Source: Piromyces finnis
Lineage: Eukaryota; Neocallimastigomycota; Neocallimastigomycetes; Neocallimastigales; Neocallimastigaceae
Assembly (NCBI GenBank): GCA_002104945.1
Contig: MCFH01000020.1
Span: 620,001-684,000 of the forward strand
Reading direction: 5' to 3'
Length of the DNA: 64,000 bases
Below the pieces are notes generated by a model. That model had not been told where the DNA came from. It did not search any database and worked only from the letters and a program-made list of their open reading frames with translations. Shown here in pieces: positions 42,226 to 55,049 of the stretch (position 1 is its first letter; the number at the start of each line of letters is the position of its first letter). Made by a program: the position numbers and the translations under genes.

Positions 42226-44474
42226 ATGGTTGAAAAGGATGAGATAGTTATAAGCAAGGAGGAATCACTTGAAAATCCAACTTTACAAAACCCAAACAAA
42301 TCACCAAACAAATCACCAAGTAAATCTCCAAACAAATCACCAAGTAAATCACCAAGTAAATCACCAAGTAAATCTCCTGAAAAATCACCTGAAAAATCAC
42401 CTGAAAAATCACCTGAAAAATCACTGGAAAAATCACCAAGTAAATCACTTAAAGAACAATCAACTCCAAAAAAAGCATCTCCAAATAAATGTGAAAATAA
42501 AGAATCTAAAATTTCACCATTCAAAACACCAGAAAAATCTTCCCCAAAAAAATTTATAAAAAGCAATTCCCCAAAAGTGGATGACTCACCAATGCTTAAT
42601 ACTAGAAATCTTGTAAATAAATGGGAAGACATAAAAAAAGACAATGATAAATTAGCAAAAGCAACAAAATATGAAAATGTGAAATCCGAAAAAAGAAAAT
42701 CTACTTTTGGTTCAAGGGATTCATCTACAACATTCACACCAATTTCAAATTTCCTTAGTTCCGAAACAAATAAAAAGGGAATCACTTTAGATGAAACAAA
42801 ATTAAAGGATCATATACCAGAAATTACAAAAAAATTTTCAATGAAAGATAAAAGAATAAGAGAAAATATTAAAAGATTTAACCAATCTTACAATACTGCA
42901 AATATTGATTTAAGAGAAAATGAAAAAAAAATTGTTTCCGTAAAACCTACCAAAAAAGAAAAGCGTGTATATATAGAAGATGATGACGATGAAGATAAAG
43001 TTCAACGCTCAAAGAGAGTAAAAGTAAGTGAATTAGATAAAAATGGAAACACTTCTATTTGGCACAGAATTAATTCAGCAATATGTTCACTTAAGGAAAC
43101 TCTAAAATCAAAAACTGAAGAAAAAACTGTTGAAAACACTACAGGAAAAGAAAATGAAAGCTTTGTTATTACACCAACAGTTAAAAATCAGGAAATTAAA
43201 AAACTCGACCGTCTTAATGAAGGAACATGTTTGAATATATTTAATCCTTCCGTAAATAAATCTACAATACCAATATACCTAAGATTACGTAGAAGCAGTT
43301 CAAATATTAAAGAGGATAATTCAATAACAAATAATTTTGCAAAGTCTAATACCAAACCAGAATGGGTCAATAAATTATATATGGTTATTAGCAATGAAAC
43401 CTCTGCTCCAAAATTGTTTGATGTAAGTAATTATATTATATTATATTTGTAAATGACACTCGCAAAATTCACATTAACAAATAAATAATCAATGTAATTA
43501 TCATTCAATTTTACTAATATATATTTTATTATATAAATTAATATTTCTATTATAAATATTATAAATATTAATAAATAATGAATAATTAATAAAAAAGGTA
43601 CCAGTTCATTGGACTTCCCTTTCATCTGAAATGGTATATATTTTAAATGTTTCAGGTGAAGCATTAATTCAATTTAATGGATCAGATAGTCTTAACAGAG
43701 ATAAAGACTACGCTAAAAGAATTTGTAAAAGAATCAGTTTAAATGATAATGTTCCAGATATCTTTGAAATTGAGCAAGAAGAATCATATGAAGATAATAC
43801 TGTTGTATTACAACTTTTCTGGAAAGCATTAGAATTAGAAAATTATAAAAAGGAAGAAAGAAAAAAAATTATTTTAAAAAATGACGAACAAAACTTAAAA
43901 ACTGTTTTAAAAGAAAATAAAAATGAAATAGATATTGAAAAGGCAATTTATATCTACAGGTAATAATTATTTATATAAGAAATTTTAAAGTCATCCAAAT
44001 ATTTTATTTTAATTATTGGAATCTACATTATATAAATTATATTTTTTATAACGTCATCATTATATGGTTTGATTATTAATGGATTTATTATATAAAATAG
44101 AATTAATGAGCAAACCAACTCATTAGATTTAATACACAATGGTACTTTCCCAACTTACAGATGCTTAAATTCAAATACATCAATGATTTTTGATTTTGCT
44201 GGTGAAGTTTATTTATGGCAAGGAAAGAACTCCAGCTTAAATGCTAGAAGTATCGGAATTAAATTTGCACAGGTAATAAAAATAATTAATAAATAGTAAT
44301 AATTATTATTTTAAATTTTAATAAATGAAATTGTTTTATTGTTATAATTAATGAAATTAGAAAATTTTCAGTGATTATAAAAGACCATCCTGGGCAAGTT
44401 TAAGAAAAATTAATGAAGGACATGAACAAATTCTTTTCCAAGAAAAATTTAAAGATAGTTTTTACTTCTTTTAA
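42226..44474 (+). CDS. SPxK-repeat protein with C-terminal gelsolin-like repeats
   Basis: Four exons (42226-43422, 43598-43959, 44101-44272, 44361-44474) join in frame to 614 residues. Residues about 25-85 hold about a dozen SPNK, SPSK or SPEK units, each a match to the cyclin-dependent-kinase consensus SPxK. A basic, disordered middle follows to about residue 350. The C-terminal part resembles gelsolin/villin/supervillin repeats: LFDVPVHWTSLSSEMVYIL leads to NVSGEALIQFNG, and later MIFDFAGEVYLWQGKNSS with NARSIGIKFA, then RPSWASLRKINEGHEQILF. Such repeats bind actin and calcium. The last acceptor is the AAATTAG before 44361, because the nearer TTTTCAG would give an immediate stop. A villin headpiece is absent. 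Actin binding is inferred. Confidence 0.82.
42298..42450 (+). repeat. 12-nt coding minisatellite (KSPS/KSPE units)
   Basis: Imperfect tandem 12-base units of the form AAATCACCAAGT encode Lys-Ser-Pro-(Asn/Ser/Glu). Because the unit is a multiple of three and lacks stops, two other frames are also open across it. They are not separate genes. Confidence 0.9.
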
Positions 44475-44687
44475 AAATAAATCTATAAATAATTATCTTA
44501 GAGTATTTATAGTAAATTTTTAATGAACTATTTTGTTTATCTTTATAAACTAATGGTTATTTATTTTTTTTTTTTTATTTTACTTTATATTAATTGATTT
44601 TATTTCTTATATAAACTGTTGATATAAATAGTATAGATTAATTTTTTTTCTTTTATATATTTTATTCAGTTATTATAACAGAGTACA

Positions 44688-44719
<32 letters not shown>

Positions 44720-45007
44720 TACTTTTTTTTTTTAATTCCTACATTTTATTTTTCATTTTATCTTTAAATAAATAAATTTGTTATATAAAAGATATCTAAG
44801 CAAATGTAATACATTTTTTTTATCATTATTTTATTTTCAATCTTATAATAAATAACAGAAATTGTGACTTTTAAGTATAATATTACTAAAAATAACATTT
44901 GACCTTTATGTTTATATATATATTTATTGTTTTTATTTCTTTTCAATATTTTTTTTTTAAAAAAAAGAATTACTAATAAATTTATAATGAATCTATAACT
45001 ATTTTAC

Positions 45008-45048
<41 letters not shown>

Positions 45049-45049
45049 A
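44475..45049. other. Convergent 3' spacer
   Basis: About 575 bp between converging genes, with poly-A tracts near 44694-44719 and 45009-45045 and a T-run/A-run junction near 44949-44967. No gene is supported. The 44764-44946 minus-strand frame is A/T-rich noise. Confidence 0.7.
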
Positions 45050-45103
45050 TTATTTAGGTTTATTACAGTCATCAAGTATAATAGCATCTTTTTCAAACCT
45101 ATC

Positions 45104-45148
<45 letters not shown>

Positions 45149-48100
45149 TGTTAAAATATATCTATATTATTATGAATGTTGTATATAATAAATAATACAA
45201 TATTTACTTTTTAAAGTAATTTTCTGACAAAAGACCCTTAATTGAATTATGACTTAAATTTCTTTAATAATTAAAAAGATAATTAATATTTATATATAAT
45301 TTTGTATAAATTTTTCATATTAATTATCACAAATTAATAATAATTAAATGTATGGTAATAATTACAATATTTCAAGGTTTATTAAGTTTTCGATTTTATC
45401 AGAAATTGAACCGGTTAATTTATTGTTATTTAAACATCTAATAAAAGAAACATAATTTCATTATTTTATTAGAATGCTTCTTATTTCAGCTATTATATAT
45501 AAATAAATACGGAAACTTACAATTTCTTAAGCTTTATTAATTTATAGATAGTTTCAGGAATATCACCTTCAAAGGAATTAAAACTTAAATCACTATGTAA
45601 TTATTGATATTTTTTAGTATTTCTATTATTAATATCTAATGATAATTACTAAAAAATATTTAAATAAATATTTACAGAATTTCAAGATTTATTAATTTTC
45701 CTATCGAGGATGGTATACTTCCAGATAATTCATCTGATGATAAGTTTCTATATTTTGAGATTAAAATATTAAAATATAGTTAGTATAAAAAATAATAATA
45801 AATTAGGTATATAGTATAAATTTATTATTATCACATACAACACTGTTAAGGATTCAAAATGACCAATAGTTGATGGTAATATACCATTAAATGAATTATT
45901 ATTAATAATACTGTATAGTTAAAAATATTAAAGAATTAGGGTTTTTTTGTATAATACATAAAAACAATTATTGATTCTTATATATATAATATTTACATTT
46001 CTGTACTTTGATTCATTGTTTGAAGCAACCTATTTACATAAATTAGATTTAAACAATTTATACAGAAAAAGATTAATTTATATATATTAATTATATAATA
46101 TTGTGAAATTGAAATACTATAAAAAAAATACTTACAAATAAATTAATGCAAAATCTCTAAAGTTTTTATTAAAATATTCTGGTGAAGAAAACATTTTTGA
46201 TATACTATGAGATAAGGAATAATGCTCTACACAAATTAAGCGATAAAGTTCATCAAAAGAATATACCATATCATCTGGATTACACTTTGTTAAATCAGAG
46301 GAAGCGTTTGAATCAATTGGAGACTTTAAATCTAAATCATTTACCTTATTTGTAATTTTTTCTTTCAATTTTTCTCTTAACTCTTGGTATAAATATCTAA
46401 GATTTCTTCTTGATGTAAAGGTATCTTTAAATAATTTTTCATTAAATTTACCTGATTCTTTATCAACAAATTTTGTTTTTATTTCTTTAACTAATTCAGA
46501 TGAGTTCTTTTTTGACCACATTGCACTAATGTTATTATCACTTTGTTCTTTATTTCTATAATTTATTGATGTAGTATATTTTTTATGAGTTAAATCTTCT
46601 GATGATTTTCCATTATCATTATTTTTTGGTCTCTCATATGCAGTAGCATGAAGAATGTTGGATTCATCGATTTCAAACATTACATTTACACAAATTTTAC
46701 CTGCTAATTCTAAAGTAATGTTTGGAACTACTAAACTACCAATCATTTTATTAAACAATACACAAAAACTATCTCCTTCAAAAATATTGAAGGAAAGTTG
46801 GTTTTGATAGTCTACAGAAGTATAAAATGCACGTTCAAATGGTTTAGTAGTTGGGATCCTTGTACCACTTGGAATAATACATGAAAAAGATAATCCACCT
46901 GATTCTACACCAAGATTCATACTTACAACATCTTCAATTATATTTTTTGTCATATTTGTTTTTTTAACAGGTGTTTTATCGATATTTACACTTTCTTCTT
47001 GATCCTGATTATTAGCTTCCCTATCAAGTTGATCTTCTTCTTCAGGAGAGAATTTACTTAAACCTAAACTGTTGGCATAAATAGAAGCACCTCTTGCAAC
47101 AACTTCTGTATCACTCGAATGATCTAATGGTACTTTTCCATCAAAATAATTTTTTACTAAATCAATGATACTTGGAATATTTGAGGAGCCACCTACCATA
47201 ATTACACAATCGATATTTTTTTTTTCAACTTTATCCTTCAATTTTTCAAAGAAATTATCTAAGCAAACAATAATACGATCATATATATCTTTACATATTT
47301 CTATAAATTTTTCTCCCGTTAATTCGATAAAATATTCATCTTCGTCATCTTCATCTTCATCCTCCTTTTCCTCAAATCCACCTAAATCTGAAATATCAAC
47401 TTCAACAGACATACGCTTTCCTCCAGAAAGTCGTATTTTAGCTTCTTCACATTTATTATAGAGTTGATGTCTTAATTTTGGTTTCTTCTCAGCTAATAAA
47501 CCTAAATCAACATTAAATTGTTCCTTTGTTTGTTTAATAACATAATTAATAATTGTAGAAGTAATATCTTCTCCTCCTAAAAATGTATCACCACCATATC
47601 CAATAATTTTTACTGGTTCATCATTTGAAAATTTTGCTACTGTAAGATCAGTGGTACCACCACCAATATCACAAACTAAATAGGTTTTTGAATTGTTATC
47701 TACAGGGGATTGTGGATTAATACCTCGATCAATTCTTTTTTTATAAGCATAATAAATAATAGCAGCAGATGGTTCATTCAATAAAGCTAATACATGTAAT
47801 TTTGCCTCTTCCGCTGCTTTCTTTGTCTCAGCTCTTTGTTCCTGAGTGAAATAAGCAGGTACTGTTATAACGCAGTATACTTCGGGGTTTTCATTATCTA
47901 ATGCTCCACAATGTACAATATCTTCACGAATGGATTTTAATATGTCTACACTAACATCACTTGGTTTTTTAAAGCCAATTTCACTACCATCCGATTTATT
48001 GACAATTCTATAAACTGGAAAATTATCTTTATTTATTATTTCTACTGTTGAATTTTCAGCGACTTTTTTTACTATCTTATCATCATAAGATGTACCAATT

Positions 48101-48330
48101 AATCTCTTTGAATTAAATATAGTCTGTTTAGTATATTTATAGGCTTGAATTTTCGCTTCATAACCAACTAATGCACTACCATCTTTGTCATATCTTACTA
48201 CAGATGGTTTGTTTTCTTTTGCCATACCTTTTGTTTTTACTAATTGAACAATATCATTTTCATAAATTGAGGAACTCGAAAAACATGTTCCCAAATCTAT
48301 ACCCGCATATATTATTTTTTCATTACTCAT
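45050..48330 (-). CDS. Hsp70 fused to C-terminal leucine-rich repeats
   Basis: Eight exons (48330-46136, 46029-45997, 45910-45839, 45747-45676, 45592-45521, 45437-45366, 45261-45208, 45098-45050) total 2,619 nt and give 872 residues in frame. Exon 1 encodes a nearly complete Hsp70: phosphate-1 loop AGIDLGTCFSSS, VITVPAYFTQEQR, LNEPSAAIIYYAY, phosphate-2 DIGGGTTDLTVAKF, adenosine motif MVGGSSNIPSI, an acidic insert near 47360, and a beta substrate-binding domain (MNLGVESGGLSFSCIIP). A helical region follows. The next exons add plant-type LRRs: NNNSFNGILPSTIGHFESL, DELSGSIPSSIGKLINLEIL, NSFEGDIPETIYKLIKLKKL, NNKLTGSISDKIENLINL, then a short LRR and a tail. Exons 3 to 6 are each exactly 72 nt with phase-2 borders, one 24-residue LRR per exon. 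No signal peptide or EEVD end is present. Client or role is unknown. Confidence 0.9.
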
Positions 48331-48987
48331 TTGTAATAATGTTTATAATATAAATTTTTTTTACTATATATAACTTTTGTTCTAAAGATTTTTATTTATA
48401 TTTTTATTGATATATATCAAAAAATTAAATAAAAATATACAGTATTTTATTCTTTTTATATTTTTATTATAAAATCTATTATATAATATATAATATTTTG
48501 AAAATTTTGACTTAAAGTATCACCTTAACCTTATAAATATTATGAATATAAAAATAATATAAAAATAAAATAAATAAAAATTAAAAAATGAATGAGATAA
48601 AAATTTACGAATAAAACAACATATATATATATTATTTAATTTATACATCAAATAAAAATTTTAAATAATATAAAATAAAATAATGAGCTTTTTAATAGTT
48701 AATAATCAAAGTTTTTATTTAGGTAACTTTAATTTTAAAAAAAAAATCAAAACTTCAATCATTACATTTTATATTTTTGTGATATATATATATACTATAT
48801 AATAACAAGTATTTTTATATAAATATTTTTGACACATTATTAGTTTCATTTCTATAATTTAAAAAAAAAAAGAAGTATTTTTAACTATATTCATCTATGT
48901 ACAATTGGTATAATTCATATTTTTTTATTCATATATAAAAATATACCCATTTCATAAAGTTTTCATTAAAGTTTAATATTTATATCA
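48331..48987. other. Shared divergent promoter of two Hsp70-type genes
   Basis: 657 bp separate the ATGs of two head-to-head Hsp70-type genes. The DNA is A/T-rich without homopolymers above about ten bases. I could not identify convincing heat-shock elements (arrays of nGAAn). Confidence 0.6.
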
Positions 48988-50870
48988 ATGGATCCATTAT
49001 ATGAAAAAATAAAAAAATCAATTACTTTTGTAGCAATTGATATTGGTTCTTATTCAACAAAATCATTATCAAGTCATTCACCCCTTAATAAAACTTTTGA
49101 AAATCAAATCGATTCCGCAACAAGATATCAATTATATGATATTCCTTCCAACAATATTTATGTTAAAAATTATAATAAAGATGAAGAGCAAACCAATAAA
49201 ACCGACAGTAATACCGTAATTAGTAAAAGAGATGAAATTATTAAATATGATTATTTAAATATACGTCCTAAATGCTTAATTGATAAAATAAAACTCTACA
49301 ATGTTAATTATAGTAATACACCACAGTACTATGATAAAATAGAAAATGATGAAATTTGTACAAATGGTATTTGTATTGACAATAATTCAGGATTCATAGG
49401 ATATAAAATAAAACCACCAAATCAGAAAAATACTTATTTTATTTCATATAACTATCATTTACAAAGATATATTGACCTTTACATGAATGAATTGCTAGAA
49501 AAAATGAATCCTCAAAACCAAAATAAAAAAATAATTTTAATATTTACCATCCCCCTATTTGAAAATGATGCTAATAAAGCAACAAAAGATGAATCATATA
49601 AATATTTTCATAATCTTAATAAAAAAAGATATATTGATAGTATTAATAAAGGTATATCTAAATATAAAAATGTTATTGCAGGTGTAGTATATGTTACTGA
49701 AATAGAAAGTTTAATACAACATTGGAAAAATAATTTTGAATATCAAATGCTATCTTTACAAAATTATTGTTCAAAGCCTGAACAAAAATCTATTCCAGAT
49801 TATCAGAAAAAAGTATTATTTTTAGATTTTGGATGTTATCATAGTAAATTCTATCTTACACAACTCTCATCAAATACTCTTCATAGAGGTACCAATAAAG
49901 AAAATAAAATTGATGATAATATCATTTTGGAATGGGACATTTTAAATATTTCTGGTGAACAAATTAATAATGATATTATTCAATTATTACTAAAGAAGTA
50001 TCCAGATATTAAAAAAAGTTATAGTAAAGCCTTGGGCAAATATAAGATTTGGAGAACAGTAGATCAGGAAATTAAACGTGCTTTCACTAATCCAAATGTA
50101 AAAGACTTTTCATGTGAAATTTTAAATGCTGGTGATTATTATGATTTAATGATTAATCGAGCCGAAATTAATGATATATTAAATCCATATTACCAACTAT
50201 TAATAAATAAAATAGAAGAACTTTTAATAAAATATAGTATAGAACAAAAGTAAGAAAAAACATAGAATAATTTATTATGAATTAACCTATTTATTTATTG
50301 TTAAATATTAACAAAATAATTCTACATTTAATATTATTTAATGTAATATTATAACATTCTTTTAATATATACAATATATTATATTATAGTGAATTGGAAG
50401 TATGCATTTGTGGTGATGGTGCTTTAATATTTGAAAATTATATAATGAATACTTTAAATTCAAACCCAATAATAAAAAATAATATTCATTCAGTAACATG
50501 GAATAAAGTTAATACTCTTCATGGTAGTTTATTAAAATTACATGAAAATATTAATAAATTTGTTACAACAATTAGAAAAAGAAGAATTAGTACTCTCTCA
50601 GAAAAACGAAGTATATCTAAAATTTTATATAATCAACATTCTTTTGATGCTATTATTAGTATGGAAAGTAACTTAAAGCAAATTCTTCATCCTTCTCAAA
50701 AAATAGAATTTGGTTTTAACTCAAATTATAATACTTCCCAAAACAAACTTACTGATAAGGGAAAATTAAAAGCAGTATCGGATAGTTCTATATCGGAATA
50801 TACTACTGATGATATTATTAATTTTAAAGATATAAATGATGTTATTAATTATTTGAATACAACTATATGA
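48988..50870 (+). CDS. Divergent Hsp70/actin-fold ATPase-like protein
   Basis: Two exons (48988-50249 and 50390-50870) join in frame to 580 residues. The actin/Hsp70 ATPase fold is suggested by an N-terminal phosphate-1-like loop (FVAIDIGSYSTKSL), a phosphate-2-like strand (VLFLDFGCYHSKFYLTQL, near 49815) and an adenosine-type motif just after the intron (VCICGDGALIFENYI), with HGSLLKLHENI where Hsp70s have a Gly-Ala-rich helix. Between the first two motifs IILIFTIPLF stands where Hsp70s have VITVPA. The usual Gly-Gly-Gly of phosphate 2 is reduced to FGCYHSK, so ATP hydrolysis may be weak or lost. No beta substrate-binding domain follows. The last 90 residues look disordered. It may be a degenerate Hsp70 acting as a regulator. 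Function unknown. Confidence 0.75.
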
Positions 50871-51156
50871 TTAAATTAGTTGTATTCAAAACCATTATAT
50901 TATGCATATATATATATATTAATAAAAAATTATATACTTTAAGTCTGTTTATTTTAAGTATTTATATATTAAAAAATTAAAAATCGATATAATTTAAAAA
51001 AAAGTTTTTAATTTATAAGCTAGATTTATTTTATTTTATTTTTTTTTTTTTTTTGAGTTTTAATGTTGAAATATTATATATCTTAACTTAAAATATTATT
51101 ACTCTAATTTTTAATAAATAAAATAAAAGATTTTTAATAGTATTATGTTTATGTAT
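50871..51156. other. Convergent 3' spacer
   Basis: A short A/T-rich gap between converging genes with a poly-T tract near 51039-51054. Nothing else is visible. Confidence 0.7.
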
Positions 51157-51552
51157 TTACATTACAAAATCTACAATTGCTTTTTCATCTATAAGTTTTA
51201 ATTTCCCACTTTCATCTTCCCTTATAAATATTTTATAGCAAAATTTATATATTTCAATATATTTTTTTAAAATAACTGAATAATTTTCTACTTTTTTCAT
51301 TACACATTCACATTTGAAAGATTTATGAATGATACATTTCTCACTTAAAGGACTTAAAAAATAAGCATATATATTGCATCCCTCTTTATGAGAAATATTA
51401 TTTATAATATTAAATAAAAACATTATCAATATAAACCAATAAGCTATATTATTAAATACAAAATTAAATATAACTTGAGAATATCTCATGTCTCCTAAGA
51501 AATAAAATCCTATTATCTAAAAATGTAAAAAAAATAATTATATATATTATAT

Positions 51553-51587
<35 letters not shown>

Positions 51588-54500
51588 AATTAATATTTCT
51601 ATCTTTTTTTTTATTATTTATACATATACTTATTTATTACATTTATAATCGGTCCAAAGATAATACCAATAAAAGAAGAGGTTATGATATGTTGTACAAT
51701 TCTAAATATTAGTCTATAATTGTATATATGTATTCCTTTATAAACAGTCAATGTAAAAACAATCAATTCTAATAAGCTTAAAAAAAGATCATAATCCTCT
51801 GTTATACATTTATATGTCCAATAACCTTCATCTTTCTGAAAAATAATATTGTTTTCACTCCTACTATTTCTAAAATATGCAAATATTGAAATTAATGTAA
51901 GAGCAGCAACAAAAATTAAATATAAAAAAATCGTTTCTATAAAAAATGAGTGAGCATCGTCAATTGTAATAATTAAAAATTCATTTTTCATGCTTTCTTC
52001 CTTAGCTACTGATGAAACTGAAATGGAACTTTTTGACTTTACATATCTGATAATATTTTTTACACTTCCATTAACCCCTGTTATATGAGAAGCCCTATTT
52101 TTTTTTTTACTGTTAATTATATTTACTAGTATATCACTTTCTATGTTTTTATTATATTCGCTTGAATTTTCATTTTGTAATTTTGCTAATGATGAATTAT
52201 TTAGTGAATGTAATAAAGCATTTTCTCTGTTTAATATTGCATTTTCATCAATTAATGAATTTAGCATTATCCCAAGACTTGCTCTTTCTAATTCTTCTTG
52301 GTCTTGATTTTTAAACTCAACTCCCAATATCATACTTAAAGAAACAATCGTATAAATAATAAATACCATAATACCAATTCCAAAATGTTTGAAACAAAAA
52401 TAAAGCATCCATTGAATGTAATTGGTATAAGTAATAAAATAATTACTTATAAAATATGTTATTATTCCAACAATAAAAATAAGGATTTTAAAAATACCTA
52501 TATCATCAATAATTTGTTTATCCCGATTAATAATAATATATGCCGTAAATAATACTACAATGAAAATGCTTATACTTTCAAACAAAACTATTATCTTATT
52601 TAATTTACTATTTTTAAAATGAATATACAAAATTTATCAAATAAAAAAGCTAGTTATTAGATATTTCATGGTTAAATATGATTGTTATAATTATATAAAA
52701 GTTTTTTTTTTTTTTTTTTCAAATTATTCTAAATATAATTTACCCAAAATTAACTAATTTTTTCTTTTCACAATATTCGCCTTCCCATCCTGAAAGACAT
52801 TCACATATATTATTTTCTTTATTATTTACAAATTCATTAATATATGGTCTACATATAGCTGTCGATGAAATAGGACAGGTATCTTTACAAACAGGTATTT
52901 CACAAGACAAAATTCCATTCTTATACATTTTAATTTGGTATTTGTCACATGCTAAAATATTGATTCTAATTGGATCAAATTTCATCATTATTTCTCCATC
53001 GTAATTTTTAACTTTTACTTCTAATATATAATTGTTTGGTTTTCCAAAAATTTGTAATTCACTTAGTTCACATACACCTTAAAAAGCCAAGATGAATAAT
53101 AAAAAATTAAAACTAATGATATTTGTTAAGATTTCTATTGTATTTATATATTTTATATTTTTACCTTTTGTAAAATAGCATTCATTCCCTTTAACCATTG
53201 TGACTTTTTCATCATCATTATCTTGATACCCCTGGCTATTTATTTCTACTAAATCCAGATTTAAGCTTAACATGGAATAATATTTTATTATGTCATTATA
53301 TAATTGATCAAATTCATCATATAATGTAAAAATTAAAGGTAAATAATCTCCTGGTCTTAATTCTTTATTTTTAATATCTAATTTTTTATTTAGTGTTATA
53401 TATGATGGTTTTGAAGCATAATCATTTATATAACCACTTATTGTATTATTTCCTATTTCAAATGAATTAATATCAAATAAATTCTTATTTATTGAAAATG
53501 GTGAATAAATACCACCGCCAATGATTCCTGCACTATTATATATAATACTATTATTTTCAGTTTTTGCTAAATATAAATTACTATACTCTGAGTATATAGC
53601 CCCTCCAAAATTCTCAACAACATTATTTCTAAATATATTATTTTTAATTTGAATATTACTTAAATTATTACTGATAGTATTGTTGCTATCCTTTAAATAT
53701 AATGCACCTCCATTAAGTGATTTATTATCACTAAATATATTTGAAATAAGATTAAGATCCATTGAAACGATTTCATCAATACAGCTTATATTAATAATAT
53801 TTATATATGAATTAATTAATTAATTAATTAATTAATTAATATATTCTTTTGTTATTGTACTTGGTTATTTAAAATAATAATTAAATAATTACATTGCACC
53901 ACCATTACTTTGACAATGATTATTTGAAAATTCGGAATTTTCTATTGACAATAATAAATTGTTACTAAAATGAATACTACCACATTCCAATTTATTTAAA
54001 TTTCTATTTTCATTGAAATTTGAATTGGAAATCGATATTATTGACTATATATGTATATAAAGAGTATTAAATAATTAGATCATTCAATTTTTGGTATAAA
54101 ATCAAAAATAATATAATATATATTTTTTCGGCTTATTACTTTTGTGGATAAATCTTTAATAATTGAACCATATGATCTTACGCTTTTTATATTTACATTA
54201 TTCATATTAATTTCACTTATATCACCTTTTATTTTTATAAAGGGTCCATTTGATATACTATTTTTAATTGAAACATTATTAATATTTATAGTTTTTTTGT
54301 CCTCTCCTGAATCATATAATAAAAATGATGTTCTATCAGTGTCACCAACACATTGAATATTTTCTACTTCCATATTTTCAATATTTACATTATTTTGAAA
54401 AAATTGAAATACAGCTATGTAATTAGTTGTAATGTCTGTTAATTTAATTTTATTCAAAGAATAAAATGAATCTTCTTTAAATAAACTACTGGATAAACTG

Positions 54501-55017
54501 TTCAAAATAAAAAAAAAAGAAATGAAAAAAAAAAAAAAAAAAATAGTTATTTTTAAATACCAAATTATAATGATCATATCACAGCCATAAATTATCACAT
54601 TTTCTTTGACATTGATTGTATTTAATAAAAAAAATATATACCTTAAATTAAAAAATTGGGTATTTGATATTATAAATCTCGAACCTTTTGAATCTGATAT
54701 TGCTGGTAATGAGTTTTTATATATTGTATCTTTAAAAATAGAATCTTCGATAATAATTTTATTGTAATCACCGTGAAATATTGATATTGAATCTTTAACA
54801 ATTAACAATTAATATTAAATTAGATATTAAAAATATTAAATATATATTATATATATGAATATAGAATTATTTACTTTACCTTGAAATGTATTATTTTTAA
54901 AATAAATTGTTTGATCTTTATATAAACTTTCTTTATTTTTTAAATGAAATAGATATCCTGTTGCGGATTTACAATTTAAAAATGATGTGTTTTCTACTCT
55001 ATTTATTTATTTTTTTC

Positions 55018-55049
<32 letters not shown>

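Noticed and set aside
42126..42785. Minus-strand frame with Gly-Asp-Phe/Leu repeats opposite the SPxK gene
   Set aside because: It is a shadow of the 12-nt coding repeat. The plus-strand frame splices into conserved gelsolin-like exons and this one does not.
44341..44375. TTTTCAG as the last acceptor of the gelsolin-like gene
   Set aside because: It would place TGA directly in frame. The AAATTAG a few bases upstream keeps the frame and yields a conserved-looking tail.
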